Shown one piece after another: positions 1 to 7,920 of a stretch of 64,000 nt of DNA (the first letter of the stretch is position 1; every line of letters begins with the position of its first letter). Origin of the DNA: Aureitalea marina (GTDB lineage Bacteria; Bacteroidota; Bacteroidia; Flavobacteriales; Flavobacteriaceae). Under the pieces are notes generated by a model. The model was given only the letters and a program-made list of their open reading frames with translations. It searched no databases and was not told where the DNA came from. The position numbers were made by a program, and so were the translations under genes. The DNA lies in contig NZ_MQUB01000001.1 in the NCBI RefSeq assembly GCF_002943755.1, positions 2,406,501-2,470,500 on the forward strand, given 5' to 3'.

Positions 1-1
1 A

Positions 2-658
2 CGAATAAAGAATCCAATCGATCTGGCTGTAGAGGTCATGAACAACAGCGATCATGTAATGCTGGCGGGTACAGGAGCCGAGGTTTTTGCTCAAACCCGG
101 GGAATAGAGCTAGTAGATCCAGAATATTTTTATACCGAAAGGAGGTTTAACTCCCTTCAGCGCATTAAGGAAAGAGAGAAGACGGAGCTGGACCATGACG
201 GAACTGCTTCGTCCTTTGACCCCTTTATCAAGGACAGTAAATTTGGCACCGTTGGATGCGCCGCACTGGATAAACAAGGTAACCTGGCCGCAGGAACCTC
301 AACAGGCGGTATGACCAATAAGCGTTGGAACCGCATCGGGGATGCCCCCATCATTGGGGCAGGAACTTATGCGAACAACGCCACTTGTGCCGTCTCCTCT
401 ACCGGATGGGGAGAATACTTTATCCGGGCCATGGTTGCCCATGATATTTCGGCCATGATGGAGTACAAGGGCAGTAGCCTGGAGAATGCCGCCCACGAAG
501 TGATTCACGACAAGGTCGGTGGACTTGGTGGTGATGGAGGCATAGTTGCCATAGACAAGGATGGCAATGTGGCCATGGAATTCAATACCGCGGGCATGTA
601 CAGAGCGCATATGAATGCTAATGGGGATCTGGTAATTGGAATCTACGAGAAGGAATAA
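2..658 (+). CDS. Isoaspartyl peptidase/L-asparaginase (IaaA family), C-terminal part
   Basis: The N-terminus lies outside the window; the frame is open from base 2, before the first ATG at 38. It is an Ntn-hydrolase that removes isoaspartyl residues from peptides and hydrolyses L-asparagine after self-cleavage into two subunits. The cleavage site and nucleophile are visible as the Thr of KFGTVGC, codon 248-250, followed by the plant-type substrate loop GTSTGGMTNKR and the IGDAPIIGAGTYA motif. This favours isoaspartyl peptidase over glycosylasparaginase. A gap of only 3 bases separates it from the next gene, so it is probably in an operon with the ABM protein and cutC. Nothing looks damaged in the visible part. 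Confidence 0.9.
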   Translation, partial: RIKNPIDLAVEVMNNSDHVMLAGTGAEVFAQTRGIELVDPEYFYTERRFNSLQRIKEREKTELDHDGTASSFDPFIKDSKFGTVGCAALDKQGNLAAGTSTGGMTNKRWNRIGDAPIIGAGTYANNATCAVSSTGWGEYFIRAMVAHDISAMMEYKGSSLENAAHEVIHDKVGGLGGDGGIVAIDKDGNVAMEFNTAGMYRAHMNANGDLVIGIYEKE

Positions 659-661
659 TCT

Positions 662-964
662 ATGACCCCCTACTACGCTGTAATTTTCTCTAACACCCAA
701 ACCGATGACTTGCAAGGTTATGCAGAAATGGCTTCCGCTATGGAAGAATTGGCTAGCCAGCAAGCTGGATACCTGGGTATGGAACATGCCCGGGAAGAGA
801 TTGGCATTACCATCAGTTATTGGGAAACACTGGAGGACATTCGCAACTGGAAAGCCAATTTGGATCACCAGCTGGCGCAGGACATGGGCAAGGAAAAATG
901 GTATAGCTGGTATAAGACCAGGATCTGCAAGGTGGAACGGGAATACGAATTTCACAAAAGCTAG
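662..964 (+). CDS. ABM (antibiotic biosynthesis monooxygenase)-like domain protein
   Basis: A 100-residue protein with the size and layout of the single-domain ferredoxin-like ABM/DUF family: an N-terminal strand (YYAVIFSN), a helix rich in Met/Ala/Glu, the central GYLGMEHAREE strand, and ISYWETLEDIRNWK before a C-terminal YSWYKTRICKVE strand. Such proteins are small cytoplasmic dimers, often with no known substrate; some are monooxygenases or haem-degrading enzymes. It lies 3 bases after the peptidase and its stop directly abuts the cutC start, so co-transcription is very likely. The family call rests on pattern recognition, and the reaction is unknown. Confidence 0.75.
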   Translation: MTPYYAVIFSNTQTDDLQGYAEMASAMEELASQQAGYLGMEHAREEIGITISYWETLEDIRNWKANLDHQLAQDMGKEKWYSWYKTRICKVEREYEFHKS

Positions 965-1681
965 ATGGATGTCACCCGTGTTGAGATCTGTGCCAATGGC
1001 CTGGAAAGTGCCTTGAGGGCCCAGAAGGGTGGTGCAGACAGAATAGAACTATGTCGCGCCCTGGAGTTGAACGGACTCACACCTGATCCCAGGACAATTC
1101 GCGCTGCAGTGCGCCAACTTAAAATACCTATTCATGTGCTTATCAGACCTCGAGCAGGCAACTTCTGCTACTCGGACAATGAGATCAGGATCATCATCCG
1201 CCAAATTGAAGTGGCAAGAGATTTGGGTTGCCAGGGTATAGTCTGTGGAGCCTTAACCACCGATCGTAAAATCGACCTGCTTGCCACGGAAAGATTTATA
1301 AAGGCGGCTGGAAACTTGCCTTTCACCTTTCACCGGGCGTTCGATTCCATCCCCGATCAGTACTCAGCCCTGGAACAGTTAATTGATCTTGGTGTGGGCC
1401 GAGTTCTAACGTCCGGAGGAAAATCCACTGCATTAGAGGGAATTACTCACCTCATCAAATTACAGGACCAAGCCAAAGATCGAATTGAGATCATGCCTGG
1501 TTCTGGCATAAACCCTAACAATGTGAATCAATTCTTGGAGAAGGGATTTAGCAGTATCCATTCATCCGCTAGCCGGACGAACCAAGGGAAATCTAAGGGG
1601 TCTCCAAAGACACAATTGACCGAGGTCAAGGAGATCATACGGCAAGTCAGGATGTTTGGCCCCATTCTGAATAAGGGCTAA
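965..1681 (+). CDS. cutC: CutC family protein
   Basis: A 238-residue TIM-barrel protein with the CutC signature near the N-terminus (EICANGLESALRAQ, then KGGADRIELC) and the later conserved segments IHVLIRPRAGNFCYS, FTFHRAFDSI and IEIMPGSGINPNNV. CutC was named for copper homeostasis in E. coli, but its biochemical function is unresolved. The ATG directly follows the stop of the ABM gene, giving a three-gene operon. In my recollection, CutC next to an Ntn-type asparaginase or glycosylasparaginase is common in Bacteroidota. The 3' end overlaps the convergent CYTH gene by 35 bases. Confidence 0.92.
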   Translation: MDVTRVEICANGLESALRAQKGGADRIELCRALELNGLTPDPRTIRAAVRQLKIPIHVLIRPRAGNFCYSDNEIRIIIRQIEVARDLGCQGIVCGALTTDRKIDLLATERFIKAAGNLPFTFHRAFDSIPDQYSALEQLIDLGVGRVLTSGGKSTALEGITHLIKLQDQAKDRIEIMPGSGINPNNVNQFLEKGFSSIHSSASRTNQGKSKGSPKTQLTEVKEIIRQVRMFGPILNKG

Positions 1682-2123
1682 GGCTAAGCTGAGAATTGTA
1701 GTACCGAACATCTCCGGTCACCTCTTTACCCAACCAATTAGGCCGTTGGAACACCTCTTCTTCACTTTCCAATTCGATCTCGGCAAGGACCAAGCCCGCA
1801 TTGGCTCCCAGAAATTCGTCCACCTCATAAAGGTGGGAACCGACTGGTACTTCAAAACGATTCTTTTCCAAAACCGAAGGACATAGCCCTAAGAGATCCA
1901 TAGCTTCAGTCTTGGGAATTTCAAACTCCCATTCCCTTCTGCTTGTTCCGCTGACATTAGATATACCCTTCACAGTTAAATAGCCCTGCTCTCCTTTGAC
2001 CCGAACCCGGACTGTTCTTTCGGGTTCTGTTGTGAGAAAACCCTGGGCGATAAACGTACGCGAAACCGCTTCATTTTTAAAGTTGAGGGACGACACTAAA
2101 AACTTTCTTTCGATCTCTATCAT
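1647..2123 (-). CDS. CYTH domain protein (triphosphate tunnel family)
   Basis: A protein of about 158 residues. The start is set at the ATG at 2123 because it overlaps the upstream VOC stop as ATGA and places the diagnostic ExExK motif (EIERK) at residues 3-7. A longer form from 2144 would only add an unsupported MAIKARR. CYTH proteins form an eight-strand tunnel that binds triphosphates with metal; bacterial members are mostly tripolyphosphatases, and a few are class IV adenylate cyclases. Alternating charged strands (TVRVRVKGEQGYLTVKG; ELESEEE) fit the tunnel. It is the last gene of a minus-strand trio. The substrate cannot be read from the sequence. Confidence 0.85.
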   Translation of the reverse strand: MIEIERKFLVSSLNFKNEAVSRTFIAQGFLTTEPERTVRVRVKGEQGYLTVKGISNVSGTSRREWEFEIPKTEAMDLLGLCPSVLEKNRFEVPVGSHLYEVDEFLGANAGLVLAEIELESEEEVFQRPNWLGKEVTGDVRYYNSQLSLSPYSEWGQTS

Positions 2124-2506
2124 TCGCCGGGCTTTAATCGCCATGGTGGATCCTTTCTATTATCACCAGCATAGTAAATGATGATGCGATTTCCATCCGG
2201 GTCTCTTAGCCTGGCCTCCTTCCAGAGCCACCGCTTAAGCTCGGGGGATTCGTCCACGGTCAAACCAGATTCCTCTAAGGCACTAACGGTTTTTTCTACA
2301 TCTTTCACTTCAAAATAGATATATACTCCTTCTGGACCTGGAAGTTCGTCCACCAAGTGAACCGAAAATGTGGACCCGCCTTCAGGACATTCAAAGCGAG
2401 CATAATGCGGGAGACTGCGCACGATCAAGTTAAGCCCAAGGGTTTCATAAAAACGAATAGACCGGGCTATGTCTCTTGAGGGAACGGTAACTTGATTAAG
2501 ATCCAT
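2120..2506 (-). CDS. VOC family (glyoxalase/bleomycin resistance fold) protein
   Basis: A 128-residue single VOC domain built from two beta-alpha-beta-beta-beta modules: NQVTVPSRDIARSIRFYETLG at the N-terminus and IYFEVKDVEKTVSALEESG in the second half, closing with ARLRDPDGNRIIIYYAG. VOC proteins bind a metal in the cleft and include glyoxalases, dioxygenases and resistance proteins. The first module has Gln rather than the usual His in the metal-ligand position (LNQVTV), so a lyase-like metal site is doubtful. It overlaps the upstream NAD-binding gene by 11 bases and couples by ATGA to the CYTH gene. Confidence 0.85.
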   Translation of the reverse strand: MDLNQVTVPSRDIARSIRFYETLGLNLIVRSLPHYARFECPEGGSTFSVHLVDELPGPEGVYIYFEVKDVEKTVSALEESGLTVDESPELKRWLWKEARLRDPDGNRIIIYYAGDNRKDPPWRLKPGE

Positions 2507-3152
2507 GTGTTGCCAGTTGACTTATTTCGCCTGAAGTATAGATCTTTTGATCCCCAGGCCGCAATGCCAAATTTAGCATGGCTTGAGCAATTGTGGCCGG
2601 ATGGATCATTTTATAATTGGCAGGGACCAGCCATGAAAAAGTGCCCATAAATATCTGGGCGATCTTTTCACCGCCTCTTTTCTCTTGACGCTGACCCCCG
2701 ATCAAGGACGGTCTTAGAACATGTATATGAGGTATGTCCTGGGCAAGAACGGAAACCTCCATCTCACCCTTCACGCGATTATAAAAAATACTACTTTTAG
2801 CGTCCGCTCCCATGGCCGATATCACCACGAATTGTGGAACTCCATGCTTCGCAGACAGCTTGGCGGCCTCCTCTGGTATTCCTTTATCGATCTTCATATA
2901 CATGGACTTGTCTGGTGTTTTGGCCTTGGTGGTCCCTATGCAGCAGAAAACCACATCTACTTGAAATAGTTCTTCAACGGCTTTTAGATCGAACATGTCT
3001 GCTTTAATCTCTTCCAGCTTTGAGTGCTCCTCTCCGAGTGGAGATCTGACCAGGGCACGGACCAATTGGAATTGATCCGATTGCAACAATCTATCCAAGA
3101 GATAACTTCCGGTCAGGCCGGAGGCTCCTAATATTAGTGCGCTTTTTCCCAA
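2496..3152 (-). CDS. NAD(P)-binding Rossmann protein (atypical SDR, HTATIP2/YbjT-like)
   Basis: A 218-residue protein with an N-terminal dinucleotide-binding motif (LILGASGLTGSYLL), an acidic-to-hydrophobic region DVVFCCIGTTKAK, and the later IHVLRPSLIGGQR segment typical of the atypical short-chain dehydrogenase group that includes human HTATIP2. The classical YxxxK is replaced by a YNRVKGEME context. Members are NADPH-binding oxidoreductases or redox sensors with poorly known substrates. It is the first gene of a three-gene minus-strand operon and is divergent from dinB, with 45 bases between the two starts. Confidence 0.85.
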   Translation of the reverse strand: MGKSALILGASGLTGSYLLDRLLQSDQFQLVRALVRSPLGEEHSKLEEIKADMFDLKAVEELFQVDVVFCCIGTTKAKTPDKSMYMKIDKGIPEEAAKLSAKHGVPQFVVISAMGADAKSSIFYNRVKGEMEVSVLAQDIPHIHVLRPSLIGGQRQEKRGGEKIAQIFMGTFSWLVPANYKMIHPATIAQAMLNLALRPGDQKIYTSGEISQLATHGS

Positions 3153-3197
3153 TAATTCGACCTAGCTTCTATGAACAAGATATCATAAATTTAGCAG

Positions 3198-4307
3198 ATG
3201 TCATTCCCCTTTCCTATACGAAAGATCATCCATGTGGATATGGACGCCTTCTATGCTTCGGTAGAGCAACTGGACGATCCAAACTTACGAGGTAAACCGC
3301 TGGCCGTAGGTGGAGGATCGATCAGGGGAGTGGTGAGCGCAGCTAGCTATGAAGCGAGAAAATTTGGGGTACGAAGTGCCATGAGTGGCCCCATGGCCAG
3401 AGAACTCTGCCCGGAATTGATCTTTGTTCCACCTCGATTTGGTCGATACAAGGAAGTTTCTAAAGCGATCCGGGAGATCTTTCTCAATTATACCGATCTG
3501 GTTGAGCCTTTGTCTCTGGACGAGGCCTACCTGGATGTGACCGAGAACAAGATCGGTTTCCCCAGTGCAACCATCATCGCCAGTGAAATCAGGAAGCAGA
3601 TCAAAGAAAAGATACAACTCAATGCCTCTGCCGGGATATCGGTTAATAAATTCCTGGCCAAGGTGGCATCGGATATCAACAAACCAAATGGTCAAAAGAC
3701 CATACCCCCTGAGGAGGTCATCGATTTTCTGGAAGGGCTTGAGATCAAGAAATTCTTTGGAGTGGGCAAGGTGACCCGGGACAAAATGTATCGCCTAGGG
3801 ATCTTTACCGGTAAAGACCTCAAGGAAAAATCGGAAGAATTTCTGACCACCCATTTCGGAAAGAGTGGAAATCACTATTACAAGATCGTCCGCGGCATTC
3901 AGGCCAGCCAAGTGAAACCCAGCCGAATACAAAAATCACTTGCGGCAGAGCGAACCTTTAGGGAGAATATCTCTTCAGAGATCTTTATGATGGACAGATT
4001 AGACAACATTGCCACGGAAGTGGAAAATAGACTACAAAAACAAAATCTGGCCGGGAAGACCATTACCCTTAAAATAAAATATAGCGACTTCACGCTACAA
4101 ACCCGATCTAAGACGTTAAATCACTATGTAAGGGACAAATCATTGATCCTGGAAACTGTTAAAGAATTGTTATTTCAGGAAAAGATGAAAGATTCGGTAC
4201 GCTTGTTGGGAATCTCGATTTCGAATCTCAACAACCAGGATCGGGAGAAATTGACAAACACCAAAGATCCGCCAAGTATAGACGTTCAATTAAAACTTGA
4301 CTTTTAG
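3198..4307 (+). CDS. dinB: DNA polymerase IV (Y family)
   Basis: A 369-residue translesion DNA polymerase. Palm-domain metal-binding residues are visible in HVDMDAFYASVE near residue 12 and in SLDEAYLDVT near residue 108; the steric and fingers region contains SYEARKFGVRSAMS. The helix-hairpin-helix thumb (FFGVGKVTRDKMYRLGI) and the little-finger domain (EKSEEF onwards) follow. The C-terminus LDVQLKLDF-like (here IDVQLKLDF) resembles a beta-clamp-binding tail. Length is normal for the family. It stands alone after a short divergent spacer; no LexA-type operator is evident to me. Confidence 0.97.
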   Translation: MSFPFPIRKIIHVDMDAFYASVEQLDDPNLRGKPLAVGGGSIRGVVSAASYEARKFGVRSAMSGPMARELCPELIFVPPRFGRYKEVSKAIREIFLNYTDLVEPLSLDEAYLDVTENKIGFPSATIIASEIRKQIKEKIQLNASAGISVNKFLAKVASDINKPNGQKTIPPEEVIDFLEGLEIKKFFGVGKVTRDKMYRLGIFTGKDLKEKSEEFLTTHFGKSGNHYYKIVRGIQASQVKPSRIQKSLAAERTFRENISSEIFMMDRLDNIATEVENRLQKQNLAGKTITLKIKYSDFTLQTRSKTLNHYVRDKSLILETVKELLFQEKMKDSVRLLGISISNLNNQDREKLTNTKDPPSIDVQLKLDF

Positions 4308-4351
4308 CTCGACAGAAAACTACTTTTTTATTCACACTAAACCTGAAAATT

Positions 4352-5155
4352 ATGAGAAAAGTAGTTCTGTTATTGGTAGCCATGCTGGTTGCCCTTCCCA
4401 TGATCTCCTGCAAAGAGGAGAATCCCAAAAACGACTTGACCACTGAAACGGCTGAAATCCTTTCTTTGGAAAACAACGATCTTGCCCTGGCAGAGGTAGA
4501 TATTGAAGATTCGATCTCTGAAGATCGGTATCGGTATATTACAGCTTACAGTGGACTGTCCTTGCGAGAGTATGCCAACCTTCAGAGCAACAGACTAGCG
4601 AAAATGCCATATGGTAGTCGGGTCAAGCTGATTCAGCCTGAAGCCGAAAGGACCATGACCGTTTCCGGAATTGCCGGTGGAATGGACATGGTGGAATTTG
4701 ACCACCGCAGTGGATACGCCTTTAACGGCTATTTATCCCGCTATTTCCCACCCGAACAAGATATCTCAGTAGAAGGCTACGCTAACGAACTGAGCAAGGT
4801 CTTTCCAGAGGTGACCTTTACTAAAACAAATGGCGGAACGGTCAGCAAACCTACTTTAACAGAGACTATTTCGCTGCCCGGTGCCCATTGGCATGAAGCC
4901 TTTTTCATTGGCCAGCGATTATACGAGTTCCCCAAGGAGTTTGAATTCCCATTACCTGCAGGCAAGGATTTCCAGCTCATCAAGGATAGCAAGCCAAAAA
5001 GAGATCTTTGGGTAAGTCAATTGGAGATCACCCGCCAGGACGATCAATTACAGAAGATCGAATACATATACTCCTCTGCCAAATACAGTAACCGGGTCAG
5101 TATCATAGAAAAAGAGGGTGCGATCTTGATCACCCGAACGGAAGTGACGAAATAA
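4352..5155 (+). CDS. SH3-domain lipoprotein of unknown function
   Basis: A 267-residue protein that begins with a lipoprotein signal (hydrophobic LLLVAMLVALP, lipobox MISC with Cys23). After an acidic linker comes a bacterial SH3-like segment (YSGLSLREYANLQSNRLAKM) that fits the SH3b pattern of glycan- or peptide-binding modules. The second half (GAHWHEAFFIGQRLYEFP onwards) is not recognised. It is probably anchored in the outer membrane facing the periplasm. Its 3' end shares a bidirectional-looking terminator with pyk. Confidence 0.75.
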   Translation: MRKVVLLLVAMLVALPMISCKEENPKNDLTTETAEILSLENNDLALAEVDIEDSISEDRYRYITAYSGLSLREYANLQSNRLAKMPYGSRVKLIQPEAERTMTVSGIAGGMDMVEFDHRSGYAFNGYLSRYFPPEQDISVEGYANELSKVFPEVTFTKTNGGTVSKPTLTETISLPGAHWHEAFFIGQRLYEFPKEFEFPLPAGKDFQLIKDSKPKRDLWVSQLEITRQDDQLQKIEYIYSSAKYSNRVSIIEKEGAILITRTEVTK

Positions 5156-5172
5156 GTAGCTATTGAATAGAA

Positions 5173-5199
5173 GCTCCGGTTAAAACCGGAGTTTTTTTA
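5173..5199. terminator. Rho-independent terminator between convergent genes
   Basis: Stem CTCCGGT (5174-5180), loop TAAA, stem ACCGGAG (5185-5191), then a run of seven T. It lies between the stop of the SH3 lipoprotein and the stop of pyk. The + strand has the clear T tract, so it terminates the lipoprotein; the pyk stop at 5197 lies just past it, so the hairpin could also serve the minus strand. Confidence 0.85.
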
Positions 5200-6627
5200 T
5201 TTAACCTGCGAGACCCTCAAGGTGTTCACCATTCCCTTGTCTGTGATCGGCATGGCCGCAAGGTTGACCAAATAATCTCCCTTCTTGACAAAACCGCCCT
5301 TGGCGGCAATCTTATTTATATCCTCTACGGTCTCGTCCGTACTGACGAATTTGTCATAGAAAAAAGCATTCACGCCCCAAAGCAGATTGAGACGATTCAA
5401 GATCCGGGTATTGGATGTAAAGACCAGGATATGGGAATCTGGTCTCCAGGCCGATATCTGGAAGGCCGTATATCCACTATTGGTCAAAGTACAAATAGCC
5501 TTCGCCTGGATCTCATCGGCCATCTTGGCTGCATGATAACAAACAGACTTGGTAATGTATCGATTAGTCCTGATTTGTGGGGGTTCGTGGGGAACTTTGA
5601 TCAAAGGTGAATTCTCTACATGTTTCAGAATGGAACTCATCTTTTGAATAACCTGAACAGGATAGTTCCCAACCGAGGTCTCACCACTAAGCATCACGGC
5701 GTCTGCACCATCGATGACTGAGTTAGCTACATCATTCACCTCAGCCCTGGTCGGGGTTAAGGAGGTAATCATGGTCTCCATCATCTGAGTGGCGATGATC
5801 ACAGGAATACGCGCCATCTTAGCCTTAAGCACCAGTTGTTTTTGAACCAGCGGAACTTGCTCTGCGGGAATCTCAACCCCGAGGTCACCTCGGGCAACCA
5901 TCAAGCCATCACTATAGGCAATGATCTTGTCGATGTTCTGAACCGCTTCCGGCTTCTCTATCTTGGAAATGATCGGGATCTTGTATTCGCTGTGAGCCTC
6001 GATAAGCGCCTGCAGTTCTTTCAGATCGTCTGAGTTGCGCACAAAGGACAGAGCGATCCAATCTACTTCCTGACTGATGGCAAAAATGGCGTCTTGCTTA
6101 TCCTTGGCGGTCAATGCAGGTAGTGAGATATTGGTATTTGGAAGGTTGACCCCTTTTTTGGAACGAAGAGGGCCACCTTGCAAGACCTTGGTTTTAACTG
6201 TATCCTTTCCATTGGTATCCACTACTTCGAAGATCAGCTTCCCGTCGTCCAGCAGGATCTGTTCACCCGGTTTGACATCGGCGGGGAACTGCTCGTAATT
6301 CATATATACCCTGTCACGGGTGCCTTCAAACTCTTTCCCGGTGCAAAACGCGATCTGGTCTCCTGGCTGCACAACAACTTCTTCTTTCATGACTCCTACC
6401 CGCAGCTTGGGCCCCTGCAGGTCTGCAAGTATGGCTGAACTGGTTCCCAATTCTCGCCCCAAGTCACGTATCAGCTCGATCCGTTCTTTGACCGAATCGT
6501 AATCGGCATGAGAAAAGTTGATTCGAAACACATTGGCTCCAGACAAGATCATCTCTTTGAGCACTTCGCGTTTACTGGTCGCAGGACCGAGGGTTGCAAC
6601 TATTTTAGTTTTCTTCTGATCTGGCAT
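5197..6627 (-). CDS. pyk: Pyruvate kinase
   Basis: A 476-residue enzyme that converts phosphoenolpyruvate and ADP to pyruvate and ATP in the last step of glycolysis. Visible signatures are the N-terminal TKIVATLGPATS, the active-site IISKIEKPEAV stretch with its catalytic Lys, MVARGDLGVEIP, and IATQMMETM followed by PTRAEVNDVAN. The mobile B domain and C-terminal allosteric domain are complete. The ATG shares one base with the stop of the upstream IPExxxVDY gene, indicating translational coupling. It is probably the tail of the acpP-fabF-rnc transcript. Confidence 0.98.
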   Translation of the reverse strand: MPDQKKTKIVATLGPATSKREVLKEMILSGANVFRINFSHADYDSVKERIELIRDLGRELGTSSAILADLQGPKLRVGVMKEEVVVQPGDQIAFCTGKEFEGTRDRVYMNYEQFPADVKPGEQILLDDGKLIFEVVDTNGKDTVKTKVLQGGPLRSKKGVNLPNTNISLPALTAKDKQDAIFAISQEVDWIALSFVRNSDDLKELQALIEAHSEYKIPIISKIEKPEAVQNIDKIIAYSDGLMVARGDLGVEIPAEQVPLVQKQLVLKAKMARIPVIIATQMMETMITSLTPTRAEVNDVANSVIDGADAVMLSGETSVGNYPVQVIQKMSSILKHVENSPLIKVPHEPPQIRTNRYITKSVCYHAAKMADEIQAKAICTLTNSGYTAFQISAWRPDSHILVFTSNTRILNRLNLLWGVNAFFYDKFVSTDETVEDINKIAAKGGFVKKGDYLVNLAAMPITDKGMVNTLRVSQVK

Positions 6628-7121
6628 CAGTCAAATATTAAGTTGTTCTTGGATTTAATTCGATCCGGCTCTACCTGATAGGCTGTTACCACCTCATTGA
6701 CCTGGTTTAGTTCGCTCACCATCTGGTCGAGGGGAATAAGCTCGAGATCGGATTCCACCTTTAAAAAATAATCAGCCTTTCTAAACTCCGGAATTAGGAA
6801 TGTGGTCACCTGACTGGTATCTGATTGGTCATTGAACAAGCCCCCGGATGACTGCAGTTGTGCCGCCTGGCTATGACAGGCATTACCGATCAGATAATAA
6901 CTGGTATAACTTTGGTTATCGTCGTATTGATAAAGAGGAAAGGTGACTTCCAATCCCCGATTTGAAAATTCCAGGTCGATCGGTCTTCTTGTTAAACGTG
7001 TATTCAATCGTTTGTTCAGGATAAAGGCCATTTTGTGCGAGGCAACACTGCAATGAATAGCGACCAGAGAATACTCCTCTTCGAATTCTTCCAATTCCAG
7101 TACCATCTTCTGTGTTGCCAT
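6627..7121 (-). CDS. IPExxxVDY family protein
   Basis: A 164-residue protein of a Bacteroidota-specific family named for a conserved motif, here IPEFRKADY near residue 108 (Ala in place of Val). Its function is unknown. It has no signal peptide or membrane segment and looks cytoplasmic, with many strands in the middle (LEVTFPLYQYDDNQSYTSYY). The family is habitually found between rnc and pyk, as here: 46 bases after rnc and overlapping pyk by one base. That conserved place suggests co-expression with pyruvate kinase; any direct role is inference. Confidence 0.85.
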   Translation of the reverse strand: MATQKMVLELEEFEEEYSLVAIHCSVASHKMAFILNKRLNTRLTRRPIDLEFSNRGLEVTFPLYQYDDNQSYTSYYLIGNACHSQAAQLQSSGGLFNDQSDTSQVTTFLIPEFRKADYFLKVESDLELIPLDQMVSELNQVNEVVTAYQVEPDRIKSKNNLIFD

Positions 7122-7167
7122 AACGAGCTAAGCTACAAAAGTAAGTCTTCCAAAATGGAATTGAAAC

Positions 7168-7914
7168 TCAGTGAGGAGTTTCCACATCAATTTTTCGCTT
7201 CAATTTGTAATAAGCCCGCTTTGCCGCCCGCTCTTCGGCCTTTTTCTTGGAAGTGGCCCTGGCCTTTGCGACGATCTGATCCTCGAGCTGAAGTTTTACG
7301 GCAAAATGCTTGATAGCTTCATTCCCACTGTCTTGATAGACTTGGAACCTAAAGCTCTGCTTATTCTTTTGGCACCACTCGATGATGAGGCTTTTATAAC
7401 TGATGATCTTACCCTCCAGCTTCTCTATGTCGACATAAGGTTTGATGACCCGTTTATCGATAAACTTCTCGCAATACTTATAGCCCCTGTCCAGGTAGAT
7501 GGCACCAACCAGGGATTCGAAGATGTTTCCGTGGATGTTTCCGCCAAATTGTTCAATGGGAATACTGGTTCTAATAAAGCGGATCAGATCCAGGTCCCTC
7601 CCGAGCTCATTTAGATGCTCCCGGCTAACCACCTTGGATCTCATCTTGGTCAAATATCCCTCGTTACCTCCAGGCACTTCTCGGAATAAATGTGCTGCAA
7701 TTACAGAACTGAGCATAGCGTCCCCCAAAAACTCAAGGCGTTCATAATTCTGCGGCTGGCCCTCGCTATTGCGCTCGTTCATTGAACGATGGGTAAAGGC
7801 CTCCTCGTAAATTTCAATGTCGTTGGGCTTAAAGCCAAGTATTTCCTTGATCTCCCGATAGAACGAACTTTCCTCTTCCGGTCGATTAGAGAATATTTTC
7901 TTTAGGGAAGTCAT
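7168..7914 (-). CDS. rnc: Ribonuclease III
   Basis: A 248-residue double-strand-specific endoribonuclease for rRNA and mRNA processing. The catalytic signature ERLEFLGDAML is at residues 58-68, including E61 and D65, and the second acidic cluster NIFESLVGAIYLD follows near residue 130. A C-terminal dsRNA-binding domain (SYKSLIIEWCQKN to KKAEERAAKRAYYKL) is complete. It starts 6 bases after the stop of fabF, so the pair is one operon as in many bacteria. Confidence 0.97.
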   Translation of the reverse strand: MTSLKKIFSNRPEEESSFYREIKEILGFKPNDIEIYEEAFTHRSMNERNSEGQPQNYERLEFLGDAMLSSVIAAHLFREVPGGNEGYLTKMRSKVVSREHLNELGRDLDLIRFIRTSIPIEQFGGNIHGNIFESLVGAIYLDRGYKYCEKFIDKRVIKPYVDIEKLEGKIISYKSLIIEWCQKNKQSFRFQVYQDSGNEAIKHFAVKLQLEDQIVAKARATSKKKAEERAAKRAYYKLKRKIDVETPH

Positions 7915-7920
7915 AGACGG

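Noticed and set aside
299-955. Minus-strand 218-residue frame
   Set aside because: It overlaps two well-supported plus-strand genes and has no family features.
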